From Opitutia bacterium (GTDB lineage: Bacteria > Verrucomicrobiota > Verrucomicrobiia > Opitutales > T3Sed10-336), in assembly GCA_003566375.1 (NCBI GenBank), contig PXDN01000107.1, forward strand, positions 1 through 42,932: a stretch of DNA of 42,932 nucleotides, read 5' to 3'. This document shows positions 9,394-19,846 of this stretch, one piece after another. The notes under the pieces were generated by a model, which searched no databases, was not told where the DNA came from, and saw nothing but the letters and a program-made list of their open reading frames with translations. The stretch's first letter is position 1; each line of letters begins with the position of its first letter. The translations under genes were made by a program, and so were the position numbers.

Positions 9394-10839
9394 TCAGAGC
9401 AGGCTTTCGTAATGCCGCAGGTAAGCGGCGGCGGCGTTATCCCAGGATAAATCGCGCGACATGCCGTTGCGGATGGCCCGCTCCATGGCCGGACGGTCGG
9501 CATACAAGTCCAGGGAACGGCTCAGCCCTTCCGCCAATCCCTCCGCCGTGGGGGGAAAGAGAATACCGGTGCCTTCTTCCGGATCGCGCCCGATGTCTGT
9601 CACGGTGTCGGCCAATCCCCCCACCCGGCTGACCAAAGGCACCGTGCCATAACGCATGCTGTACATCTGGTTCAGTCCGCACGGTTCGAAGGTGGATGGC
9701 ATGAGAAAGAAATCGGCTCCGGCTTCGATCAAATGACTGAGCGCCTCGTTCATGCCGGTGTTGACACTGATTTTGCCGGGGTGGGCGGCGGCCAGTTCCT
9801 TAAACCAGCGCTCATCCTCCTCGCCGCCACTCCCGAGCACAACCAGGCGGCAGTCGCGTTTGGCGAAAAAACCGCCGTTGGCGCGGATCAGCTCCAATCC
9901 TTTTTGAGGGGTGAAACGGCAAATCATGCCGTACACCGGACCCTTCCCCTTGGGTTTCAGGCCGGTTTGCTTGAGCAATTTCTCCTGGCAGCGGCTTTTG
10001 CCCGAAAGATCCTCCGGGCCGTAGGCGGCCGGCAGGTGCGGATCGTCGGCGGGATTCCACAACCCGGTGTCGATGCCGTTGACTTGGCAAAACAGATCTT
10101 CCTTGCGGGTTTTCAATACCCCTTCCAGCCCGCACCCGAATTCCGGGGTCAGGATTTCCTTACCGTATGTCGGGCTGACGGTGGTGACCGAATCGGAAAA
10201 CAAAATACCGGCCTTCAGGTAGTTGATCTGCCCGTAATACTCGAGCCCGTCCATCCCGCGCAACTCCTCCGGCAGGTTGGTCAGCGGAAACAACCGCATC
10301 GGAAAAATTCCCTGAAAAGCCAGGTTGTGGATGGTGAGCAAGGTGCGCCCGGCCAGCACCGCGGAACGCCGCCGCTCCTCGTAGCGCAGCAGCAGCGGGA
10401 TCATCGCCGTCTGCCAGTCATGGCAATGGACGATGTCGGCTTTCAGGCGGAGCTGGCTCAGCGCCTCCACCACCGCCTTGGCGAAAAAGAGAAACCGCTC
10501 GCCGTTGTCCTCATAATCCCGGCCGCCAACGCCGTAGGGATGCCGCCGGTCAAAAAACTCGTCACGGCAGACCAAATACAGGGTGAGATTTTTTTCCAAT
10601 CCGACTTCCAGCACCTCGCCGTGGTGGAACTGGTCGTCCATTTCGATGCCGAGGGTGATCGCCTTGCGGGCCTTCTCCCGCACGCGCGGATGCTCCAGCA
10701 CCGCCCGGTACCCGGGCAGGAAAACGGCCACCGGGTTCCCTTGGCGGGCCAGCGATTGCGAAAGGGCGGCGGCCGCGTCGGCCAATCCGCCCGTTTTGAC
10801 AAACGGAAACAACTCGCTTGCCGCGTGAACGATCTTCAT
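9394..10839 (-). CDS. glgA: Glycogen synthase (ADP-glucose)
   Basis: MKIVHAASELFPFVKTGGLADAAAALSQSL (KTGGL motif), DIVHCHDWQTAMIPLLLR, LLTIHNLAFQG, FFLMPSTFEPCGLNQMYSMRYGTVPLVSRVGGLADTV. Confidence 0.96.
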   Translation of the reverse strand: MKIVHAASELFPFVKTGGLADAAAALSQSLARQGNPVAVFLPGYRAVLEHPRVREKARKAITLGIEMDDQFHHGEVLEVGLEKNLTLYLVCRDEFFDRRHPYGVGGRDYEDNGERFLFFAKAVVEALSQLRLKADIVHCHDWQTAMIPLLLRYEERRRSAVLAGRTLLTIHNLAFQGIFPMRLFPLTNLPEELRGMDGLEYYGQINYLKAGILFSDSVTTVSPTYGKEILTPEFGCGLEGVLKTRKEDLFCQVNGIDTGLWNPADDPHLPAAYGPEDLSGKSRCQEKLLKQTGLKPKGKGPVYGMICRFTPQKGLELIRANGGFFAKRDCRLVVLGSGGEEDERWFKELAAAHPGKISVNTGMNEALSHLIEAGADFFLMPSTFEPCGLNQMYSMRYGTVPLVSRVGGLADTVTDIGRDPEEGTGILFPPTAEGLAEGLSRSLDLYADRPAMERAIRNGMSRDLSWDNAAAAYLRHYESLL

Positions 10840-10907
10840 GGACAATGATCTTTGTTTGAGTTTCTCCAACCGGGCAAACTTAATTCCACGCCAACGCGTC
10901 CCCTTAT

Positions 10908-13223
10908 ATGAATTTGCGCAAACGCATCCTAGACCTTCTCCGCCAGCCTGATTACCTGCCGGCCACCCGCGACGAACTCGTCGCCAAAGTGGCCGGCAAA
11001 AAGAAATCCCTTGCCGGGGAAGCCGCCGAAGAAATCGAATCCATGCTGGCTTCCGGCCAGTTGGTCCGAATCAAGAAAAACCGGCTCTGCCTTCCGGTGG
11101 ACGCCGATCTGGTGAGCGGAAAAATCATTTTCCGCCAAAGCGGCGCGGCCATCCTAATCCCCGACCCGCCTCCCGACAGCACCGAATCCCCCGAAGCGGT
11201 GCGGATCCGCGCCGAGGACACGTGGGTGGCCATGCACGGCGACCGGGTGGTGGCCCGCTACAGCGACCCGCCTCAGCGCCAACGGCACCCCCGCAACAAA
11301 CGCGGCGGCGGCCGCGATGACGATTCCGCCCGGCACGCCCGCGTCATCCGCATCCTCGAACGCGCCCGCGACACCATCACCGGCACCTTGGAAAAATCGC
11401 GCCTGTTTCACTATGTCATCCCTGATGATCCCCGGATCATTCAAGACATCTACGTGCAAAACGCCCCCCGCTCCAAGGTTCGCCCCCGGCCCAAAGTCGG
11501 CGACAAGGTGGTGGTCAAACTCCACGAATGGAAACAGCGGCATATCAACCCCGAAGGGGAAATTGTTGAGATCCTCGGCAAAACCCACGAGCCGGGAGCG
11601 GAGCTGAAGGCCATTTTCCGCAAGTTCAACCTCGATCCGGAATTCCCCGAAGCGGTCGTCAAGGAGGTTGCCGCCTTCCCCGACAGCGTGCGCCGCAAGG
11701 ATCTGACCGGCCGCCTCGATCTCCGCAAGGTTTTCACCCTCACCATCGACCCGGACGACGCCAAGGATTTCGACGACGCCCTTTCCATTGAGCCGCTCGC
11801 CGGCGGCAATTTCCGCGTGGGCATCCACATCGCCGATGTCAGCGCCTACGTCAACCCCGACAGTCCCCTCGACAAGGAGGCGAAAAAGCGGGGCAACTCC
11901 ACCTACCTCGTCGGCACGGTCATCCCGATGCTCCCGCACAAACTTTCCAACGGACTTTGCAGCTTGGTGGAAAACGAGGACCGCTTGACCAAATCGGCTT
12001 TGCTGACCGTGACCCCGCAAGGCAAGGTCATCGAAGCCGAATACGCCAACAGTGTCATCCGCAGCTCCAAGCGGCTGACCTACCGCCAGGCTCACGCGTT
12101 TCTCAAAGAAAACGACTTCCGGGCCATCCGCCGCGTGCCGCTTCCCCCGGCCCACCAAACCGGATCGACCGGGCGCTCTCTGGAAGATTTGGACGACGTC
12201 GAACTCCGCCGCATCCAAGACACCGTGCGCCAGCTCTGGGTCATCGCAAGCAAAGTGAGGGAAAAGCGGATGAATACCGGCGCGCTCGATCTCGACATGC
12301 CCGAGACCAAAATTTTCGTCGATGAGGAGGGCTACGCCGACCGGCTCGAAATCATCGAATACGACGAGAGCCACCAGTTGATTGAGGAATTCATGCTGAT
12401 GGCCAACGAAGCCGTCGCCGCCGACCTCACCCGCGCCCGCATGCCCGCCATTTACCGGGTTCACGAAGAGCCAGACGGCAAAAAACTCGTCGAATACCGG
12501 GAATTTTTGGCCGACCACGGCATCCGCACCGGCGACCTCACCAACCGCAAGGAGATCAAAAAAGTCCTGCAAACCATCAAAACCCACCCGCAGGGCCACA
12601 TCCTGCGCATTCAGTTCCTGCGCTCCCTCCGACAGGCGAAATATTTGGCCGCCCCCAAGGGCCACTACGGCCTCAACAAGAAAAATTACACCCACTTCAC
12701 CTCGCCGATCCGCCGCTATTCCGACCTCGTGGTCCACCGGCTGCTGGAGACGTTTCTCGTCAAGCACCGCGGCGAAAAACCGCTCCCGGGCAAGAACCGC
12801 CACTACACCCAGGGGGAACTCAACAGCGTGGCCGAACACCTGAGCGTGACCGAGCAAAACTCGACCGAGGCCGAACGGGAACACGTGAAGCAAAAGTTGC
12901 TGGAATTCTTCGAACGGGAAATGGACAAGCCGGAGAAAACCCGTTTCCCGGCCATCATCACCGACGTGAAAAATCACGGCATGTTCATTGAGTTGAAAGA
13001 TTCGCAGGCTTTCGGCCTGATTCACATCTCGACCATGCGGGACGACCACTACCAAATCAACGCCGACGGCAACGCCCTGATCGGCCGCCGCACCAAGCGG
13101 AAGTACGAAAACGGCCAGCAAGTCGAAGTCGTCACCGAGCGGGTGGACCGTTTCAAACGCCAAATCGACTTCCGCCTCGTCGAACACCAAAACGACCGTC
13201 CGGGAAAAGGAAAAAAAAGGTAA
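10908..13223 (+). CDS. rnr: Ribonuclease R (RNB-family 3'-5' exoribonuclease)
   Basis: 771 aa; TIDPDDAKDFDDALS, VGIHIADVSAYVNPDSPLDKEAKKRGNSTYLVGTVIPMLP, YRVHEEPD, THFTSPIRRYSDLVVHR, C-terminal S1-like domain. Confidence 0.96.
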   Translation: MNLRKRILDLLRQPDYLPATRDELVAKVAGKKKSLAGEAAEEIESMLASGQLVRIKKNRLCLPVDADLVSGKIIFRQSGAAILIPDPPPDSTESPEAVRIRAEDTWVAMHGDRVVARYSDPPQRQRHPRNKRGGGRDDDSARHARVIRILERARDTITGTLEKSRLFHYVIPDDPRIIQDIYVQNAPRSKVRPRPKVGDKVVVKLHEWKQRHINPEGEIVEILGKTHEPGAELKAIFRKFNLDPEFPEAVVKEVAAFPDSVRRKDLTGRLDLRKVFTLTIDPDDAKDFDDALSIEPLAGGNFRVGIHIADVSAYVNPDSPLDKEAKKRGNSTYLVGTVIPMLPHKLSNGLCSLVENEDRLTKSALLTVTPQGKVIEAEYANSVIRSSKRLTYRQAHAFLKENDFRAIRRVPLPPAHQTGSTGRSLEDLDDVELRRIQDTVRQLWVIASKVREKRMNTGALDLDMPETKIFVDEEGYADRLEIIEYDESHQLIEEFMLMANEAVAADLTRARMPAIYRVHEEPDGKKLVEYREFLADHGIRTGDLTNRKEIKKVLQTIKTHPQGHILRIQFLRSLRQAKYLAAPKGHYGLNKKNYTHFTSPIRRYSDLVVHRLLETFLVKHRGEKPLPGKNRHYTQGELNSVAEHLSVTEQNSTEAEREHVKQKLLEFFEREMDKPEKTRFPAIITDVKNHGMFIELKDSQAFGLIHISTMRDDHYQINADGNALIGRRTKRKYENGQQVEVVTERVDRFKRQIDFRLVEHQNDRPGKGKKR

Positions 13224-13270
13224 ACGGGCGCGAAGGAACTCGTTTATCTTCAGATTTCACTTTGCGCAAA

Positions 13271-13282
13271 CCAACTAGTTGG
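13271..13282. promoter_or_regulatory. Perfect 12-bp palindrome (CCAACTAGTTGG), candidate antitoxin operator
   Basis: Palindrome ends 14 nt before the antitoxin ATG (13296); a partial copy (AACTGGTT) lies between it and the start codon. Confidence 0.5.
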
Positions 13283-13295
13283 ATAAACTGGTTGA

Positions 13296-13565
13296 ATGAA
13301 AAACCAGACAGTGCGCGAGACGGTCGGCCAAGCCGATGAAACGGTGGGGGCCTTCGAGGCGAAAACGCATCTCTCCCGGCTCCTCCGTGAGGTCTCCGGC
13401 GGCAAGCGCATCCTGATCACCCAACGGGGAAAGCCGGTCGCCCAGCTCGTCCCCCCGCCCGGAAACGAAGCGCGGCCCTTTCGCGGTGACATGAAGGGCA
13501 AGATTCGCATCGCCGAAGACTTCCGCGAGCCTCTGCCGGAGATCGAGGAATTCTTTTCTCCCTGA
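13296..13565 (+). CDS. Type II antitoxin, Phd/YefM-like
   Basis: GAFEAKTHLSRLLREVSGGKRILITQRGKPVAQLVPP is a canonical Phd/YefM N-terminus; immediately followed by a PIN toxin gene. Confidence 0.88.
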   Translation: MKNQTVRETVGQADETVGAFEAKTHLSRLLREVSGGKRILITQRGKPVAQLVPPPGNEARPFRGDMKGKIRIAEDFREPLPEIEEFFSP

Positions 13566-13568
13566 ACG

Positions 13569-13955
13569 ATGCGGCTGCTCCTCGACACCCACGTTCTCTT
13601 GTGGTGGCAGGCCGACGATCCACGGCTGCCGCGCCGAATGGACAGACTGATCCTCGATCCAGCGAATGAGATTTTCTTTAGCAGCGTTTCCCTCTGGGAG
13701 ATGGCGATCAAGCGGAGTCTGGGTAAATTGGCATTTACCGGAACGCTATCCGGATTTGCGGATAAAATACGAACAAACCAAGGTTTCCTGCACCTTCCTC
13801 TGGAGGTCCCGCACTTGGAACGATTGGAGAGTCTTCCCCACCACCATCGCGACCCTTTCGACAGACTGCTCATCGCCCAGGCAATTGAGTTGAAAGCGGC
13901 GGCAATTACGAATGATCCCGCATGGAAGGGATACCGCGTGAGCCGTCGCTGGTAG
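13569..13955 (+). CDS. Type II toxin, PIN-domain (VapC-like) ribonuclease
   Basis: MRLLLDTHVLLWWQADD, SSVSLWEMAIKRSLGKL, HHRDPFDRLLIAQA, AITNDPAW: PIN acidic residues in order; 3 nt after antitoxin stop. Confidence 0.9.
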   Translation: MRLLLDTHVLLWWQADDPRLPRRMDRLILDPANEIFFSSVSLWEMAIKRSLGKLAFTGTLSGFADKIRTNQGFLHLPLEVPHLERLESLPHHHRDPFDRLLIAQAIELKAAAITNDPAWKGYRVSRRW

Positions 13956-14127
13956 ATACAGTTGGTTGGTGTTCGTCGGCGCAGTGCATCGTGACGGCGC
14001 CGCAACCCGCGCTTGGAGCGGCGGCGGAACGCAGGGTTGGCATCGCGCTCGATCCGATCCCCGTGCTTTCGACGGGAAAAAATGACTTTGACCCGGAAGT
14101 TTGCCGCAAACACTCTCTGACCTTTAG

Positions 14128-16371
<2,244 letters not shown>

Positions 16372-16394
16372 CCGGAGGTTCACCAAACATCACC

Positions 16395-17537
16395 ATGGCT
16401 GTCCCGCTCCTTGATTTAAACCAGCAAAACGGCGCTCTGGAAGAGGAACTCCAGGCCGCCTTCACCCGGGTTTTCCGCTCGGGATACTACATTTTGGGGT
16501 CCGAAGTGGAGGCATTCGAGGCCGAAGCCGCGCGGGCCATCGGGGCCAAACACGCCATCGGGGTTTCCTCCGGCACGGACGCGATTTTGCTGGCTTTAAT
16601 GGCGCTGGATATCGGACCGGGTGACGAGGTCATTTGCCCAACCTTCACCTTTTTCGCGACCGCCGGGTGCGTGGCGCGAACAGGCGCCAAACCGGTTTTC
16701 GTCGATTCCGAGCCGACCGGCTTCAATCTGGATCCGACCGCCTTGGAGAGCCGCATAACGTCGCGCACGAAAGCCATCATGCCGGTGCACCTGTTTGGCC
16801 AAACGGCCGACATGACCCCGGTCATGGAGGTTGCCGAACGGCATGGAATTCGGGTGATTGAAGACGCCGCCCAGGCCATCGGCGCGGAGGATCACGGGCG
16901 CGGAGCCGGCACCATCGGGTGCTTCGGCGCCTTCAGCTTTTTCCCGTCGAAAAATCTCGGCTGCCTGGGGGACGCCGGATTGCTGACCTGCCAAGACGGG
17001 AAACTGGCGGAAAAAGCCCGCGTGCTCCGGGTGCACGGCATGCAACCGAAATATTATCACAAATGGATCGGGGCCAATTTCCGCATCGACGCCCTGCAAG
17101 CCGCGTTTCTGCGGGTCAAACTGCCCCATCTCCCCGACTACCAAACCAAACGGGCTGAAAACGCCGGCCATTATCTGGCGGCACTCGCTCCCCTGGCCGA
17201 AGACGGACGGCTGATACTTCCCCGCGCCGCCGAGGGCAAAACCCACACGTGGAACCAGTTCACCTTGCGGGTGCCACCGGCCGGAAACGGAGAAAACCGC
17301 CGCGACGCCCTCAAGGCCCACTTGCTCGGGAAACAGATTGGGTGTGAGATTTATTACCCCCTGGCCCTGCACCAACAGGAGTGCTTCGCATCCGTGATCA
17401 CGCCGGAGGAACGGTATCCCCACGCCGAGACCCTTGCCCAAGAATGCCTGAGCATCCCCGTTTTTCCGGAATTATCGCCCGGACAGCGGGAGGAGGTTGT
17501 CTCCGCCATTCATGGATTTTTCCGGGATACTGATTGA
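16395..17537 (+). CDS. DegT/DnrJ/EryC1/StrS-family PLP-dependent aminotransferase
   Basis: VPLLDLNQQNGALEEEL, AIGVSSGTDAILLALMALDIGPGDEVICPTFTFFATA, VIEDAAQAIGAE, GAFSFFPSKNLGCLGDAG, NFRIDALQAAFL. Confidence 0.94.
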   Translation: MAVPLLDLNQQNGALEEELQAAFTRVFRSGYYILGSEVEAFEAEAARAIGAKHAIGVSSGTDAILLALMALDIGPGDEVICPTFTFFATAGCVARTGAKPVFVDSEPTGFNLDPTALESRITSRTKAIMPVHLFGQTADMTPVMEVAERHGIRVIEDAAQAIGAEDHGRGAGTIGCFGAFSFFPSKNLGCLGDAGLLTCQDGKLAEKARVLRVHGMQPKYYHKWIGANFRIDALQAAFLRVKLPHLPDYQTKRAENAGHYLAALAPLAEDGRLILPRAAEGKTHTWNQFTLRVPPAGNGENRRDALKAHLLGKQIGCEIYYPLALHQQECFASVITPEERYPHAETLAQECLSIPVFPELSPGQREEVVSAIHGFFRDTD

Positions 17538-17698
17538 AAAATGGGCGGGGGAACGGAATTTTTGTGCGAAAACAAGGTGTCTGGTCCATCCATGGAACCC
17601 GCTCGGCCTTGTGTGGTCAATTGTTGGCAGTTGTGAGAGAACAAGTTCCGCTCAAACCAACCCGAAGGAAAAAAACCGAAGAAAATTTCGAAAAATAG

Positions 17699-17729
17699 TT
17701 GACCGCCGTCTAAAAATGACCTCTATTAT
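17699..17729 (+). promoter_or_regulatory. Candidate sigma-70-type promoter (TTGACC - 19 nt - TATTAT)
   Basis: TTGACC at 17699-17704 and TATTAT at 17724-17729 in a noncoding, AT-richer segment; spacing is long (19 nt). Confidence 0.4.
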
Positions 17730-17735
17730 ACCCAT

Positions 17736-17829
17736 ATTCAATTTCCCCCGCTTAGCGGGGGTTTTGGGGTAACTAAGAAAGAAAGCAGCTGGCGGGTGGT
17801 TTAGGGGTAGGCCACCCGCCTTTCTTTTG
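17736..17829 (+). ncRNA. Candidate small structured RNA between promoter-like element and intrinsic terminator
   Basis: Hairpin CCCCCG-CTTAG-CGGGGG (17745-17761), downstream CTAAG (17773-17777) complementary to its loop, then strong terminator hairpin; no convincing ORF. Confidence 0.4.
17791..17829 (+). terminator. Rho-independent terminator
   Basis: Perfect 9-bp stem GGCGGGTGG / CCACCCGCC followed by TTTCTTTTGT. Confidence 0.75.
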
Positions 17830-17991
17830 TACAAATCAAACGTCTGTATGGAGCAATCGACCACACCCACCTCATTTCCTCCATTGTGCGGACCGGGCAT
17901 GACAACCGCGCCATCCGGGCTCACCCAGAAGGAATGTCTCCACCTTTTTTAAGTTCGCCGCTTCCCTGAACCGCCATACCACAAGCCACCC

Positions 17992-19203
17992 ATGAAAATT
18001 CTCCGGCTCACCCCCTCATTCCGTTCTCCCTTGTGGCTGTCGCTCCTCGCGGTCGCCGCCTGCGCTTCCGCAACGCTCCCCGCGCGCGCCGGTTTTCCGT
18101 CCGCCGCCGACTACCCGGTCACCGGGCGGGCGGTGCCCGAATTGCGGGCATTGGAGGAACGCCTGGTGACATTCATGGCCCGCGAAGAAATTCCCGGAGG
18201 CGTTTTCGGTTTGAGCAACAAAGGAGAAATTCTCGCCCTGCGCGGCTACGGCTGGCGGGATGAAGCCCTTTCCCTGCCGATGCCCCCCGACGCGTTGATG
18301 CGGGTGGCCAGCATCACCAAACCGGTGGTGGCCGCCGCCGTGCGCGAACTGATCGCCGACGGGCGCTTTCAACCCGACACGCCCGCCTTCGACCTTGGCC
18401 AAGACGGCGGAGGCGTGCTGCCGGTCAACCCTTACCCACAACCCGGCGACGACCGGTTGGGCAACATCACCATCGCCCACCTCCTCGCCCACCGCGGAGG
18501 CTGGGACCGTTCGGAGGCGGGTGATTTGACCTACCGCGAAATCCAAATTGCCGAAGCCTTCGGCGCGCCCAGTCCCCCCGGACGGGAACGCACCCTGCAA
18601 TACATCCTCGGCCAACCCCTCCAATTCGATCCCGGAGAACGCCGGTCGTATTCAAACATCGGTTACCTCACTCTCGGTTTAATCGTGGAGTCGGTTACCG
18701 GCAGGGAACTGCTGGATTTCATTCACGAGCGGGTGCTCGGCCCGATGGGGGTTGGACGGGGGGACCATTTGGGCGGCCGCACGTTCCGGGCGCATGCCCA
18801 TCCCAGGGAACCGTTCTACCATCATCCCGGTATGGCTCCCAATGTCTTCGATCCCGCCGGCCCGCGCGTCAGCCGGGCCTACGGCGGCTGGGATCACGAG
18901 GCCCGCGTTGGCCAGGGGAGCCACATCACCACCGCCGCCACCCTGCTGCGGTTTCTGGAAAACCGGGTTGCGGGCGGTGATGACATCGGCCTTCCGCGCC
19001 CGAAATCGGTCGAACAGGATTGGGTGAGCAGCCACGGAGGTTCCCTTTCCGGAACCAATGCCCATGCCCGCCAAGGCGGCGACGGGGTGAGCTTTGTCAT
19101 CATCTTCAACCGAAGGCACGACGGAGGCCAAAACCTCGCCGCCCGCGCGCGCCAAATCATCGAGGAGTGGATGGAAGAAACGGAGTTCGCCGGAGACAAC
19201 TGA
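17992..19203 (+). CDS. Secreted serine hydrolase, beta-lactamase/class C (AmpC/esterase) family
   Basis: Signal peptide; ASITKPVVAAAV (SxxK), RRSYSNIGYLTLGLIVESVTGRELLDFI (YxN), C-terminal HGGSLSG. Confidence 0.88.
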   Translation: MKILRLTPSFRSPLWLSLLAVAACASATLPARAGFPSAADYPVTGRAVPELRALEERLVTFMAREEIPGGVFGLSNKGEILALRGYGWRDEALSLPMPPDALMRVASITKPVVAAAVRELIADGRFQPDTPAFDLGQDGGGVLPVNPYPQPGDDRLGNITIAHLLAHRGGWDRSEAGDLTYREIQIAEAFGAPSPPGRERTLQYILGQPLQFDPGERRSYSNIGYLTLGLIVESVTGRELLDFIHERVLGPMGVGRGDHLGGRTFRAHAHPREPFYHHPGMAPNVFDPAGPRVSRAYGGWDHEARVGQGSHITTAATLLRFLENRVAGGDDIGLPRPKSVEQDWVSSHGGSLSGTNAHARQGGDGVSFVIIFNRRHDGGQNLAARARQIIEEWMEETEFAGDN

Positions 19204-19258
19204 TTCCCGGCCAAGCCAAGGATTGCCCTGCCCCCGTTGGAAAAGATATAACACCACC

Positions 19259-19798
19259 ATGAAAACCGCTTTGGTGATTCTCGCGGATGGCTTTGAAGAG
19301 ATCGAAGCCGTCACTCCCGTCGATCTTTTGCGCCGGGCCGGCGTCGCCACCACCGTGGCCTCCCTCGGCCCCGACCTGCTGGTGACTGGCAAAAACCAAC
19401 TCCGTCTGAAGGCCGACGCCTTGCTGGACGAGGCCGCCGGCCAACCGCCCGATCTGCTGGTGCTGCCGGGAGGCCCCGGCGTGAAACACCTGCGCGCCGA
19501 CGCCCGCGTCCTCCGCATGGCGCGGGAGCAATACGACGCCGGCCGGTTGATCGGCGCCATTTGCGCCGCACCGCTTGTCCTGCTGGACGCCGGCATTTTA
19601 CCGGGCCGGCGCCACACCGCCCACCCCTCGACAGCGGCCGAATGGCCCGGAGACTTGTCGCCCGAACGCGTGGTGATCGACCTCCCCGTCATCACTTCCC
19701 GCGGAGCGGGCACGGCGGTCGATTTCGGGTTGGCCCTGCTGGAACACCTGCTCGGCAAGGAACCGGCGGAAGCCGTGAAATCCGCCGTTTGCGCCTGA
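19259..19798 (+). CDS. DJ-1/PfpI family protein
   Basis: MKTALVILADGFEEIEAVTPVDLLRRAGV, LLVLPGGPGVKHLR, IGAICAAPLVLLDAGIL (nucleophile Cys), VVIDLPVITSRGAGTAVDFGLALLEHLLG. Confidence 0.93.
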   Translation: MKTALVILADGFEEIEAVTPVDLLRRAGVATTVASLGPDLLVTGKNQLRLKADALLDEAAGQPPDLLVLPGGPGVKHLRADARVLRMAREQYDAGRLIGAICAAPLVLLDAGILPGRRHTAHPSTAAEWPGDLSPERVVIDLPVITSRGAGTAVDFGLALLEHLLGKEPAEAVKSAVCA

Positions 19799-19846
19799 CC
19801 ACTGCGTCCTCACCGACAACGTTCAACAAACCTCTTTTCCACCCGC

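Noticed and set aside
11154-13190. 678 aa minus-strand ORF opposite rnr
   Set aside because: Antisense shadow ORF in high-GC coding DNA; the plus-strand RNase R is unambiguous and the antisense protein has no recognisable motifs.
17745-17777. Possible preQ1-I riboswitch (hairpin plus downstream loop-complementary CTAAG)
   Set aside because: Architecture is superficially similar, but the hairpin and A-rich tail do not match the preQ1 consensus and no queuosine gene follows; kept only as a generic sRNA candidate.
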